Position numbers and translations under genes: made by a program
The notes under the pieces: generated by a model
Seen by the model: the letters and a program-made list of their open reading frames with translations, nothing else
The model's database searches: none
What the model was told of the DNA's origin: nothing
Part shown: positions 12,040 through 23,862 of the stretch, piece after piece
Numbering within the stretch: position 1 is the stretch's first letter
Layout: every line of letters starts with the position of its first letter
Assembly: GCA_021613375.1 (NCBI GenBank)
Contig: CM038717.1
Span: forward strand, 40,767,375 to 40,831,374
DNA length: 64,000 nucleotides
Origin: Megaleporinus macrocephalus
Lineage: Eukaryota > Chordata > Actinopteri > Characiformes > Anostomidae
Direction: 5' to 3'

Positions 12040-12935
12040 ATTCAACTATAATAATCACGATTAATCACTACAACAACTTAATGGATCAGTTTGTGCAGCT
12101 ATCCGTGATTAAGTGCACTAGTTTGTGTAGTTCATGATAATCGTATGATTTTTTTTGTTGTTAACTTCGATTAATTTTGTTTGTTTAGCTAATCACGATT
12201 AATCACATTGGTTTGTATGGCTAGTTTCTAAAAATCACATTCGTTTGTGTAGCTCAAAGTGATTGATTGCATTAGTTTGTGTAGTTTATCATAATAATAG
12301 TATACAATTTTAGTAGTTGACTGCGATTAATCTAACTATTTTGTGTCACGAATAATCACATTAGTTCTGTGTGCCTAATCACAATAAATCACATTGGTTT
12401 GTATGGCTAGTTTCTAAAAATCACATTCGTTTGTGTAGCTCATAGTGATTAATTGCATTAGTTTGTGTAGTTTATCATAATAGTATACAATTTTAGTAGT
12501 TGACTGCGATCAATCTAATTATTTTGTGTCACAAATAATCACACTAGTTCTGTGTGGCTAATCATAATAAATCACGTGGTTTGTATGGTTAATTGCTGAC
12601 AATCGCATTCGTTTGGGTAGCTCATGGCAATTAATTGTATTAGCTTGGGTAACTGTTCATGATTAATCACATTAGTTTGTGTGGTTAATTACGATCATCA
12701 TTTTTATTTTTTTGTAGCTGACCGTGATTAATCAAATTAGTTTGTGTAGCTAATCACGATTATTCACAATAGTTTTGTGTGGCTAATCATAAATCCCATT
12801 GGTTTGTATGGTTGATAGTGGAAAATTGCATTGTTTGGGTAGCTCATGGTGATTAATTGTATTAGTTTCAGTAACTATACATGATTAATCACATTATTTT
12901 GTGTAGTTAATCACAATTCTCTGCAATTAGTCTAA
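12040..12935. repeat. Degenerate AT-rich tandem repeat, about 185-bp higher-order period
   Basis: GTTTGTATGG recurs at 12211, 12397, 12579 and 12802 (spacings 186, 182, 223), with shorter subunits built on TAATCACGATTAATCAC and TTTGTGTAGCT. Strongly diverged, hence old. Confidence 0.8.
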
Positions 12936-13073
12936 TGTATAGTGGAACCATATCCACTTTTAAACATTTTAAATACTTTCATACTTTCTCCTGCAGTGGT
13001 CCTGTGGGGGTCCTGATCATTAAAGAACAGAGTAATAAAGTATACAGAGAATCAGATGAACTACAGTCTGTGA

Positions 13074-13304
13074 GTGGAGGTCCTGTATGGTCAGTGGAGC
13101 TGATACAGTGGACAGTGAGTGGAGGTCCTGTATGGTCAGTGGAGCTAATACAGTGGACAGTGAGTGGAGGTCCTGTATGGTCAGTGGAGCTGATACAGTG
13201 GACAGTGAGTGGAGGTCCTGTATGGTCAGTGGAGCTGATACAGTGGACAGTGAGTGGAGGTCCTGTATGGTCAGTGGAGCTGATACAGTGGACAGTGAGT
13301 GGAG
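13074..13304 (+). repeat. 45-bp minisatellite, 5 copies
   Basis: TCCTGTATGG starts at 13081, 13126, 13171, 13216 and 13261, exactly 45 bp apart. The unit is part of the dispersed repeat that contains it (compare the single copy at 5481-5564). The period is a multiple of 3, so frames stay open but no protein is implied. Confidence 0.97.
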
Positions 13305-13320
13305 ATATAAGGAGGTGATG

Positions 13321-14929
13321 TTAATGTTATTAAGTAAATTAAAATTAAAATGATTATACAGTGTAAAGACTTCTTCTCTAAATCACATACACACAGCGTC
13401 AGTTGGCGCACAGCATTCCACACCCATACAGACCACCCCAACCTAAAGCTTACCCAGTACCCTCAGATATTTTACCCCACCCCCACTGTAGCAGTCACTC
13501 AACACTATTCAGGCAAACAAAGTTAAGGAAGAATTTGCACTGAATGTGCTGTTCGGCAACTCACACGGTGCCTCAACCAGTTTTTGACCTGCAGGGGGGC
13601 CTGGGGGGAGGGGTCCTGGTTCCTCTCTAGCATGAGCAGAAGGAAGGGAAGATAAGGGCAGGGGTCGAATGGCAATCGGTTCCTTTCTGCCTATTAGTGT
13701 GAGGCCATTACTGAAAAGAGGCAATTATCTGCAGACTCAAATCACAGGGGGTTGTAAGCCCATCCCATCTAGAGAAGCCCTACCACTGAGATAATCCGGC
13801 TTTATTGATACTGATATTATTGATAATGATATTATTAATACTGATACTGATATAACAGGTTGTACCATGTTTAGATAAATCACAGTAATAATGTAATCAT
13901 ATAAAAGTCAAAATGTGATTGGATATGTGTGATAATAGAAGGGTTCAAATTCGATATACTTTGATTTTGCAGGGAAGGTGATTATTAAAATTTAATATTT
14001 AATTCTCCCTTTACTGCCTTGTTTCAGAAGTTGCAGTATGCAGACAGGCAAGGTACGAAGCGAGAAGCAGCTGTTGGAGAATAAAGAGTCAGAATTTAAA
14101 AAAAATTAAAATTATCAACAGCAAAAACCGACTGTTGAACCAGGAATGGACCGAGACTTGATTGCCTGGTTCTGGAGAATACTGCTGTGTAAAACCAACA
14201 GGTCCAGATGTGAAGCTGAGCTAACGAGAAAACATGTTTTATTTACTGCCTCTATAAATAACCACGTTAAGATTCTCTTTTTTCAAAAGCATTCTGTTCT
14301 TTTAATGTAGCTCTTGTTTTTATTGAAGTGAGTAGAAAACATTTAATAGAAGTTTACAAATGTATTCAGTTCAGTATTTAAACAGTAAATATACTGAAAT
14401 ATACTGAACGGTATGTGTGGTGTGTTGGTGTTTCAGTAGCTGATGGTATAAGATGCTGATACTAGACTACTTCAGTAAACAGGATACACCACTGAACCAG
14501 AACACACGCTAGAGATGATGACGGTCCGGACCAGCCTGAGGAGATCTCTGGACCGTACCGAACTCTAATTAAATACCCCTGCACTAGAGGGCAGTACAGA
14601 GGCAAAAGTTTGAAACAACAACAAATAAGAAGACTGTAGAGGAGTCACGGTTTGTAGCAAGAGTATTTAACATGGATTCTGCTTCCCATACATTATTACT
14701 ATTATTATTTATATATAAATAGACTACCTGACGTCAGACACACTGTTTAATTATAGTTTTGTGAAAAAGTTTTGGCTTGAAGTGTAATTTAGTGCATTTA
14801 TTTCAATCTATTCATGGAGGAGGGATACATGTAAGCTGTTCTAGGCCAATCAATCACCAAAGAAAAACATTTTTTTGCTATTTTGCCATCATAATTAAAT
14901 ACAAATCCTTAGATGGTACGCGTAGGGGG
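13321..14929. other. Intergenic, nothing recognised
   Basis: AT-rich unique-looking sequence. Short frames have no family resemblance. Confidence 0.5.
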
Positions 14930-15115
14930 TTTTGATGCAGATATTTTATTTGCCATTTGTGTTGCAGACATGGAGATCCCTGGTTCCCATCCGCGCCACT
15001 GTAAACAACATCAAAGTCTACATTTCTCTACATTAAACCACTCTGAACGACTCACTCTGTTTACATCAGAAATTGAGCTATTCACAAAATGTTGGTGGAA
15101 TTCCCCTTTAAAATG
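14930..15115 (-). mobile_element. Fragment of TIR element family (GTGGTGATGGGAACC)
   Basis: CATGGAGATCCCTGGTTCCC and CACTGTAAACA match the end of the family seen at 55.2-55.54 and 61.55-61.9 kb. Only one end is preserved. Confidence 0.55.
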
Positions 15116-15446
15116 AGTAGCAGTTATATTCTGGTACCTCCACAGGAGGAACCAAGGTGGAACAGGAAATGTGAACAAGTATCTCAATTTTTTTATCCCT
15201 CAGAGCTTCAGGCGCTCCTGGTAGTGGGAAATATTACAGTTATTCATCTTTCAGTACCAGCTGGTCCTCAGCATACTAACCAGAGACAGCTAGAAATATC
15301 ACAATGTGGCACAATGGCAAACATATTCATCACCACAGCCTAACTTAGCTCTCTTTTCAAGGAAACATGGAGTTAGTGTTATACTGTGACATCATCATGA
15401 ATCATGATAACAATAAAATACCATCATATCCCCCAGTACTGCTCAC

Positions 15447-15848
15447 CAGATCTGATTAGAACAGATGTAAATAATCCTACATACAATACAAAGTAACATG
15501 AATATGTTATTGTGAGAGAAGTAGATCAGATCTTGATCCAGTTTGAAGAACAAAGTTAGGTTCCAGATTTCTCCTGGACGCCCCAGACATTGTATGAATG
15601 TGTTCAGTTCTTGATTTAGCTTAATGAAGTACTGAGCAGTCAAATCAGGTATTAGATCAGAACTGATAATAATACTGGGTTGTTTAGGAGAAGCTTGAAA
15701 AGAGTTAAATAAACACACTGACGTATGAAAAACACTACTTACTCTATTAATACTGATTAATATTTAATAATAAAGTGTTTACTGAGTAAATAAAAGCTTG
15801 TTAAATATTAAGATGTCTTCAAGCACCTAAAGCCTTTGCACAGTACTG
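15447..15848. repeat. Dispersed repeat copy 1 (pair with 40189-40626)
   Basis: About 400 bp is shared at high identity with 40189-40626, from CAGATCTGATTAGAACAGAT to GCACAGTACTG. CAGTACTG also occurs just outside the left end (15434-15441), suggesting terminal repeats. The copies differ by a 15-base in-frame indel. A minus-strand frame of about 90-100 codons is open in both copies, with no recognised homology. Confidence 0.85.
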
Positions 15849-16954
15849 TGTTTGTCAGGGTTGCTATCGGTTATGAAGGATAGCAGGAAGTGTTAATCAC
15901 TCTCCTCCTCACGCTCATCTCTTAATATTCAGCTGGATGCGCTCAGAGCGATTTAGGTCAGACGTGAAATAATGAAATAACAGTAATGACTCAGCGCGGC
16001 TCGCGTGTGAACCTACGGGACCGAGCGTGCTGTATCTGGGGCACGTTTATCAAGCCTCACTGATCCAAGACCGGCTTGTACGTCCGTGTTCTGTTAAAGC
16101 TGACGTTAGAGCTTTCCCCTGCACCTGCACGCTAGCGCCAGGCTAATCCCTGTTAAAGCATGGAGGAAGTTTCATTAGCTCTACTAAGTGGGATTCCCTG
16201 ATAATCCCATTAGGAAGGCACTGGAGTCCGTAGCCCCTTTCAGAGAGAAGACCAGGACACTGTCGGATTAACTTTTCAGGTGCAGAATTCCAAATGCAAG
16301 CTACTGGCGGTCCGGTTCGTTCATAGCATGCATGTCAGTGAAATTCCCACAAAGCTAGGATGCAGCTTTGCTCGGTACAACCGTGTTCAAGATAATCCTG
16401 AGCGTGGATGACAGTAATACTTTGCCGATAACCTACTATAAGGACAAATACAGCATTAAAGCAACTTTACAGCTTTTATTTACGCTGGAACGTCAATCTA
16501 AATGAATACGCTGGACTAAAGGAAAAACAGAACCTGTTGTGTACACGCCTACTTGCCTCCTACAGCCGTGCAGCAGCAGTTTTTGAAGTGAGTCCTTTGT
16601 GTAAAGACTAAACACTCCCTTCTGATGATGCATCGTCAAGGTTGGAGGAGCTACAAGCACTTTGGGGGCAGAATACAGGGTCTGGAGGAATTGCTTCCTC
16701 TCTGAAAAATAAGTGTTTTGCATGTGACTTTATTAACTGTTTCAGTTTCAGGCAATTACAGGAACAGCAGTGATGGTCGTACTCTATTGAACTTTATCAA
16801 TTTGTGCTTAAGAAAAAAGTTAACCAGCTATAAACACCAACTGCCCATCACACACACTTCATAGTGACTCATACGATGCTCTAATTAAAACCCAGTATTG
16901 ATACTGGCATTAAAACCCAGTATCGGAGATGGAGACAACTATACGTATAAACAA
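15849..16954. other. Unique sequence with a CpG-bearing patch, no gene recognised
   Basis: 15990-16150 is richer in CpG than its neighbours and contains no repeat I recognise. No open frame has a known family signature. It could be a conserved non-coding or regulatory segment. Confidence 0.4.
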
Positions 16955-17165
16955 AACAAAAAAAATTTCAGTCAGCTATATTTATGTATCGGTACCAACA
17001 AAGTAGTTAATTTAAGATAAACAGAACAGATTTTACCAAATTACAAGATTTAAAAATGTAATTGCATAAATATAAGGACTTGCAGGTTAAATAGCACTGA
17101 ACTAAAATTAGCACTGCACTAAAATTAAGATGCACTCTGGTTGAAAAAAGGTTATAGGTGACTAC

Positions 17166-17498
17166 CTGGCGATACAATACGTATCATGATACAGTCACGA
17201 TTCAATATATCACGTCAATATAATTTTTCAAATACTACCATTAAAACACACCACTGTATGAACAGGTTTGCTGGTGCTTACAATAGCATGGCACCCTTGT
17301 GCTGCTTGTTAATGTTGGAGTGAAGCTGAAAACAGGTTACAGCACTGCCATCTAGTGGACAGAGGTTTAAACACAACACACAATGACGCACTGTCTGCCA
17401 GTAATCTGTGTATGGATACTGTGTTTTTGAGAATCGATACAGTATCACTAAACATAATATCCACATATTCGATATTTTGATATTTTCTTACACCCCTA
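17166..17498. mobile_element. hAT-like MITE 1 with 8-bp target duplication
   Basis: GTGACTAC flanks both sides (17158-17165 and 17499-17506), the 8-bp duplication expected of hAT elements. The right end is TTACACCCCTA; the left end is degenerate. The interior is rich in GATAC/ATATC motifs and has no transposase. Confidence 0.7.
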
Positions 17499-17970
17499 GT
17501 GACTACTGACATCCATTGTTAGTTAGTGTTACACCAATACTGCGTCAACATTAGCACCAATATTGCCATCAAAACGCTGGATGAGTCCCGGAGACCACCA
17601 AGTAATTTCAGTCAGCTGTATCACTCAGCAGTGGGTATCACTGCTTCTTAGAAGACAGATAAAAATCAGTGTGAAGGACGGTGATGTTTACCAAACAGTC
17701 TCTGATGCTCAGAGATGTAGCACCAGTGAATGAGAGTCCAGCAGAGTACATTTCATCTGTGTCTGGAAAAACTAATTGCATAATTATCAGGACTTGCCGG
17801 TTAAATAGAGTTTATCTGGTATCAGTATCGGTAGGGGCAAAGTGGTATCAGTGCATCCCTAGATCTAATTCATATCCAACTTGTTTATGCAACTAAAAAT
17901 AAGATGCACTGCGGTTGGGGAAAAGCTTTGGGCCCATGTTTCTGCAAACACAGTTTGGGTGACTACTGAC

Positions 17971-18417
17971 TAGGGGTGGGCGATATGGCCCTATAATAAT
18001 ATCACAATATTTCATGTTTTTTTTTTTGCAATAACGATACTCTTGCTGATATGACAAATCTGATACGATACAATGTGATATGGCACATACTTAACTGAGA
18101 TATTAAAAAATATAAGAATTTATCAGAGTGTAACAGAAGTCAATGATCCAGAATGTCACGATACTAAATAATGCACTCCAGATATCTCCATATATCCAGG
18201 ACTGAAGTAAAGTGAATGATACTGGAGATGAAATCTGTCTCTAGTAGAAATATAATAGGAAATGAGGAAAGTGTGAATGTTTCTTTTTTAAAAAACAGTA
18301 AAAGTAGTACCTGATGTGATAATTAGTGATGGGTGATATGGGTGATATTTCAGGGTATAATATCGTTCACCATATTCAAAACTATTATTGTGTACGTTAC
18401 AATATGGCACACCCCTA
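17971..18417. mobile_element. hAT-like MITE 2 with 8-bp target duplication
   Basis: CTACTGAC flanks both sides (17963-17970 and 18418-18425). The left end TAGGGGTGGGCGATATGG and the right end CATATTGT-type, finishing CACACCCCTA, form imperfect TIRs. 447 bp, non-coding, dense in GATAT/CAATAT motifs. Confidence 0.85.
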
Positions 18418-18884
18418 CTACTGACGTCCAGCGTTTGTTAGCAACATTAGCCTCGTAGCTCCAGTTCTACACTAAAGAAGCAAAATCTGGACACCACATG
18501 TCTTGCAACTCTGGTAAAAGGAAAAAGCATGAAATTATGAGGTTTTAAAGAACTATTTCATAAAAAGTTGGCATCAATTATTATTATTTTTTTATCCATA
18601 CTATACACACATACAGGCCATTGACCAAAAAAATCAAAAGCACACAGCCAGTGACTGATACTCGTGCATTAGTGTGTATAACTGTTGCTCAGGTGTCTGG
18701 GAACATAAAAGCAGGTCCCGATCAGACAGGCCTGCAAGAACTGTCCATACAAACTGCACAAAGAGGGACAACACAGTGGAACTACAGTCAATAAACCACA
18801 ACAAACAACTATGTAGGAGTTTAAACCACGAGCGCTGGTCTAGAGATTGGAGGTTGTTGCTATCCAAAAAAAAAAGTATCTCCA

Positions 18885-19070
18885 AAATAGTAACTTTATA
18901 GTAGAGGCCAAAAACTTTCTTAATTTTCAACGTAAGTGAATGTAATAAGGGTTTTACCCAAGTGATTTTAGAGCATTTCTATTGGTCCGTTCATCGTGAA
19001 ACTTTCATACGATATAGAAATAAAAAAACGCAGATGCTTGTTTTTCTTTGGACAGCGACGATATTCTCCA
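18885..19070. repeat. Dispersed fold-back-type repeat, copy 1
   Basis: AGAGGCCAAAAACT, a GTAAGTGAATG block and CATTTCTATTGGTCC match 58985-59130 in inverted orientation, whereas the adjoining TGTTTTTCTTTGGACAGC block matches 59152-59175 in direct orientation. Confidence 0.7.
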
Positions 19071-21359
19071 TACGCGGGAATCATGTGCAGCGTACACCAA
19101 GAGGACGGGCTGGAATGCTTGACAGCAAGGGGGCTCAAAGCTCTTGCACCTTCAGAGAGAACCTTTACTGAACAAAAATTCAAAAATATTCTGAATGATC
19201 GCCTTTGAAATCTATGCGAAGGGTCTCTCCATCTAGGATGATGGCGGCCCCTCCACCCCCCAACCACAGGACAATGAGGGCTCAAGCAATGGCTATCAAA
19301 GGCTTTTTCAGTCACCGGGTCTCAACAGCTATGAGAGACTTTAGACTGACTGTTCAGTCATTAATATCACCCCCTATGTACAACTGCATGTGTGGAAGGG
19401 GGGCTAGTGACAGGCCAACAGCAGGCAGGAGGTGAGGGGTCCTGTCCACAGCGGCATAGGGGGAGGGGAGTCAGACTTTCAAGGGAAAGAGAGACGTGTT
19501 TGAGTGCTAGCGCTGGATAGAACCGGTTCGACCCAACCACAAAACTGGCTAAGCTTCTTTTTTCCTTTCCCCCCACACGGGGAGGTGGGGGCTTGTATAC
19601 TATTTGGAAAAACTAACAAGTACTAGTAAAAGAAATCAAATATTTGTTTACAAAAATAAACAGACTGCCTACATTTCCCCTGAACGGACGTGGCAGTGGA
19701 CGGACTCTCACAACCTTAATCGCGCTAAAGATTCTATATATAGGAGATTATTATTATTATTATTATTTATTTATTGGTTCTAAATTAAACAAATGCATCT
19801 ACGTCTTAAATGTCTGGTTTGCAAGAAGCTGCTCAGCAGTTTACTAGACTTAGAGACTAAAAAGCTCTAACTTCATTTCATCCTCCCAAAAAACAAATGC
19901 AGCTTGATTTGAAGGTCCCAGAATAAGGGACCCTCAGGCAGGACCCCTCTCTTGCTTTGTGCACTCACAGAGAGAACAGTATGTTCCTTCAGCTGAGGAA
20001 CCATCCCCCGCTCGCCATACGCCTCACACGCTCTTCAAAAAAGTTGAAGGCAGGGAAGAACTGAATGTCAGGAATCAGAAGTGGCCTTATAACTGTTAAC
20101 CAAAGGCTGGGAATCATAATTGACCCCATAAACGTTGCCTAAGGGTCAGGAAGACAGTAAGGGGGGGTGCCGTTAATCACTTGAACACTACTAATAGACC
20201 TAATTGCCTCAATAGACCTGGAACATGACATGTTTTAATATACGTCACAACTTTATATCTTTTCTGACTGTTGCATTACATCAATAAATAGTGATGAGGA
20301 AATCCTGACTGTAGTACAATAATGTTAGCTGTCTGGCTTGCTTGGACAGCTACTGTACGAAGCAAAAAACATCTGAAAGGTGTATCATTCATATGAAATT
20401 GAGAACCCAAAAGTCAGAAAATAAAAAAATGATTAGTTCATGAGTCTCATACCAGAAAACAATTAACAGTCTGTGTTTTGTAGATTCTAAACTCCAAACA
20501 AAAACAGGAAATGAAAAAACCCAGCAGGGGCCAAACTTAATTTTGATCTTTATCTTCTCTGATTTCTGTGACTGGGAATTAAATTGACTTCTTCATTTTC
20601 CATGTGAACCTAATAATTTCTCTCTTGCTATCAGCTCTAAACAGCTCATGTGGCTGCCGGTTGTAGGAAATATGGCTACGCTGCTATCATCTGTGATGTA
20701 GACACTGGAATCATGTACCTTTTCCAATTTAACGGATGGTTAATGTTTGTCTGTGCTGTTTAACAGAATAACATTGACTAAACACAACATTTATCTAGAC
20801 AAAGCTACAAAACCTGGAATCTCCTGCTGATTTGTTGGGATGTCATGTCGTCTACCTTCGACAGCAACATGTTTAGTTCCTCTGAACAAGATGAAACTTC
20901 TCATCCAAAACCAATAAACTTGTCAAGTGTAATACAAATAGATGACGTTAACAAGACAAAAAAGTTATAACAGGTCACAAATCTGAAAACTTGAAAAATA
21001 TAAAAATCAGGTTAAGTTCCTGGTTGGTATTTAATTCCTATTTTTGACTGGAGCATAAAACCAAAGATACAAAACAAAAACCGTTATTTGTTTTTGGTAT
21101 CCAAGTCATACAGTAATAACAAATTGCAGTTTATATTCTTCTCAATTACATATAAAAAGAACAAATGATACACAGATTCCCAATCCCAACACGCTTGTAG
21201 TTCCTGTCACATTCCAGGTACATCACCAGACGGGGCTTTTCTGTTTGAATCAGAAGATTTTAATTTAAAGGCAACTCCAGCACTACACTAGGATGCAAGC
21301 AGGCTAATTTGGGTCTGAATCCATCCCTGCAGATCACGTACACCATACATGCTGATTGT
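19071..21359. other. Intergenic, nothing recognised except a (TTA)n run
   Basis: A short ATT/TTA microsatellite lies at about 19747-19772. A minus-strand stretch near 20000-20080 reads protein-like for about 24 codons but has no splice signals or homology I can name. Otherwise featureless. Confidence 0.5.
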
Positions 21360-21715
21360 CTTTTCTGGGGCGGATGGGATCTTCCAGCAAGACGATGAGA
21401 CACGACACACGACTAGAAATGTCCCACACTGGTTGGAAGAGCTGACCAAGACTTCTAAGTGCTACCCTGGACCCCTAATTCTCCAGACTTGAACCCAATT
21501 GAGCATCTGCAGGACCACTTGGATGGTGGTGTTGGCTCTATGGAACCTCCTCTATGCTGTCATGCGTGGGTGCACTGCAGTCAGCATGTCTCCAGATGCC
21601 TGTGACCTCCTACCAGGAGCTTACTGAGCTCTCCCAGTCCGTCTAGCTGCCATCCGTGCTGCACACGCTGGTTACTCTGGATATTAGCTGGTCATAATAA
21701 TGTGACTCCACTGTG
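21360..21715 (+). pseudogene. Decayed Tc1/mariner transposase, C-terminal part
   Basis: In one frame it reads IFQQDDETRHTTRNVPHWLEE, corresponding to the IFQQDNAPxHTA block of Tc1 transposases. After a frameshift comes the SPDLNPIEHL block that carries the last catalytic region of the DDE family. The remainder has several stops, so it is non-functional. The N-terminal half and clear TIRs are missing. Confidence 0.85.
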
Positions 21716-22049
21716 TGTATATAGAATGTGACATATTCCTCACAGCGATTCAGTTTGTTAGCTATTTTTGTGTACTTTCTTCAGGCCTAGACTTTCACCA
21801 GCGGCTTCAGTTTGGTTTAGAAACTTATAAAAACACAAAAATAGTGAGTTTCCTTTCAGGAAATGTGGTTTGCATGTGGTTCACATTTACAATAGTGTTT
21901 CAAGTTCCTTCTGGTCTCTTTTTAGGAGAAGCAGAACACAACAGTCCTATTTCTGTCAGGTTTCTAACATGCTCTTCATCTTCATTTATTCTACCTTAAA
22001 TTTGATCGGATTGTGTGAAACATTTATAAAATATCAGGTAAAATCAGGT
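21716..22049. other. Intergenic, nothing recognised
   Basis: AT-rich; no feature supported. Confidence 0.5.
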
Positions 22050-23030
22050 AAATAAACAGGTAAACCCCAGTCTGAGCAAACGACTAGCATGCTAACATTA
22101 CACAGCACTTTGAGTGTAAAATGGAGGAAGAGATTCAGGTGGAGAGTTTATTTCAGGTATAAACGACTAAAGCTCCACAATAAAAGCCAGACTTTGCTTT
22201 AAATCTCTCAGTTTATTAGGGATAAAATAAAAGATCCGAGTCCCTGTACTGAGCCGACTCGGTCGAAATGAATAAGTCAAAAGAATCGCGATTCACGGCG
22301 ACTTGATTCTTATATTCTAACAACACAATGGAGCCTACAAAGCTACAAAGATTATTTTTCCAATTTTATGTTGACCCTTTAGCCTATAATTCGAAACGTA
22401 ATCGACACAGATGATTCAAAACTACACCACAAATTAAAATAACTTAAAAAAAGCACCGCTTCAAAAGAACCGATTCCTTTGTGAGTCGAACGTTAACCCC
22501 ACTGATGGTGTTTAACTAAATCATGCACCCTCTAAAAACACATTAACTTTTAATTCATGTTATTTTTATACACCCTGTGATATTCCATGAATATTTTACA
22601 ACTGTTTCAACACCGCGTAGCACTACCTGCTAACAAACATGTGAACCCCAGTCAGAGCAAACGCTAGTACGTAGTGAGTCGATTCATTTGAACTATATTT
22701 TTATATCCGATTCAGTGAATCTGCTAATTCTTCCAAACAAAATGCAAAAAACATCAACAAACTGCAGTTTAATTAGTTAATGAGACAAACAAAAGAACAA
22801 AGAATATTATTTAAATTGTATGCTGACCCATCAGACTATAGTAATAATAATAATAATAATCGAAAATGAATCGACACAGATGATTCAAAGCTACACAACA
22901 GTTCAAGGGACCTTTAAAAAGAACCGATTCCTTCAAGAGTCGGATGTTAATCCCACTGATGGTGTTTAACTACAACAGGACCATGTACTCTCCAAAAACA
23001 CGTTCATCTTTAATGTATGCGTTTTTCTAC
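22050..23030. repeat. Old tandem duplication of about 0.5-0.6 kb
   Basis: Two copies (about 22050-22580 and 22640-23030) share GAACCCCAGTC-GAGCAAACG, TCGACACAGATGATTCAAA, AAAGAACCGATTCCTT, CCCACTGATGGTGTTTAACTA and a CTC-AAAAACAC block in the same order with indels between them. Non-coding. Confidence 0.85.
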
Positions 23031-23119
23031 ATACTAGAGTCAGACGAGGCTGAAAGCAGCTTCTCGCTCCTCAGCTCCTTCTAGACGAACAGAAACCCGA
23101 GTTTAAACCTGGAATAAAC

Positions 23120-23410
23120 CAGTTCAGTCTCCCAAATCAAGTGGGCCGAGTCCGGAGAGGAGCTGCAGCGGTTCCACCAAATAAACCTGCTCCCGCCGCG
23201 CACCGACCACTCTTCCATTCCTCCGCCTGCTCGTTTTCAGAGACTGCTTACTCACCTCCGTCTTGCTGGCGAGGCTCCGTGTCCGTGTCCCCGGTTCTGT
23301 TCGGTTCTGTTCAGGTTCCAGCGCACAAACCCGTCCTGTTGTGGTGGGAGTGTTAGCCAACCGTCTGTGCGCGTGTGTGAGTGGAGATGGGCCTGCGCGC
23401 GCCTGCTCCG
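23120..23410 (-). promoter_or_regulatory. Candidate CpG promoter and first exon of an unidentified minus-strand gene
   Basis: GC- and CpG-rich, unlike its AT-rich surroundings. On the minus strand GACGGAG is followed by GTGAGTAAG, a near-consensus splice donor whose intron would begin at 23255. The exon would run from somewhere near 23400 to 23256 and is probably 5' UTR, because no ATG opens a convincing frame. No downstream exon is recognisable to the left in this window, so the gene cannot be named. Confidence 0.45.
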
Positions 23411-23566
23411 TTTGACCAGCGGCACGCGCGAAGATTAAAAAATATATCTTCGTATATATACACGAACTTTTATTTCTAACTTTTATTGTTTGGTTTGTTT
23501 TGAAATAGTTTTTTTTAAATACGAGCTAAAAACTAAACTTATAGCCTGCACAGGCGGGACGATGCT

Positions 23567-23639
23567 AACCAATCACAGCGCGGAGGCACACTATTAACCA
23601 ATCACAGCGCAGGGAGACAAAGGTAGCCTATCATAGCGC
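23567..23639. promoter_or_regulatory. Three CCAAT-type boxes in a 29-bp tandem arrangement
   Basis: AACCAATCACAGCGC occurs at 23567 and 23596, and a degenerate AGCCTATCATAGCGC at 23625, each exactly 29 bp apart. ACCAATCA matches the NF-Y/CCAAT consensus. The boxes lie about 150-300 bp beyond the CpG-bearing candidate exon, where a promoter for a minus-strand transcript would be expected. Confidence 0.5.
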
Positions 23640-23862
23640 TGGAGGCTTCTAGCGTCTTCACTCAGATGCTGTTTAAAGACCCCAAATCTGAGTTTTATTC
23701 CTAATAAAAACATCGGATCGGCAGCTTCGCTCCCAACTTTATCCTCAGCAGGAGTGCCACCCATCTTCCTCTGCTAGAAGGGAGGAGACCACCTCAAGTG
23801 ATCATACAAATGGATATTTTGCGGGTCCGCGCTGTGACAGTGATGTTGTCAGCAGTCTAAGT

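Larger units (their letters stand above)
11935..13320 (+). mobile_element. Dispersed fish repeat split by low-complexity insert and internally expanded
   Basis: The left part (11935-12005) has TGTCTGATCCACTCAC, ACCAGCACATCAGTGTCACT and GAAAATGATTCATC. The right part (12990-13320) resumes with GCAGTGGTCCTGTGGGGG, TCAGATGAACTACAGTC, the 45-bp array, and a GGAGGTGATGTTAATGTTAT end. From memory these blocks are contiguous in a common fish repeat, so 12006-12985 looks like an insertion or internal expansion. Superfamily not assigned. Confidence 0.6.
16955..18460. repeat. Ancient tandem duplication carrying two MITE insertions
   Basis: The left copy (about 16955-17165 plus 17499-17540) and the right copy (about 17605-17970 plus 18418-18455) share TTTCAGTCAGCT, AATTGCATAA, a GGACTTGC-GGTTAAATAG block, AAGATGCACT and GTGACTACTGAC in the same order. 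Each copy is interrupted by a separate hAT-like insertion at the last of these blocks. Confidence 0.7.

Noticed and set aside
12935..13318. 127-codon frame with five 15-residue repeats
   Set aside because: Explained by the 45-bp expansion inside a dispersed non-coding repeat.
20000..20090. Minus-strand protein-like stretch FFPAFNFFEERVRRMASGG
   Set aside because: Only about 24 codons before a stop, no splice signals, no family I can name.
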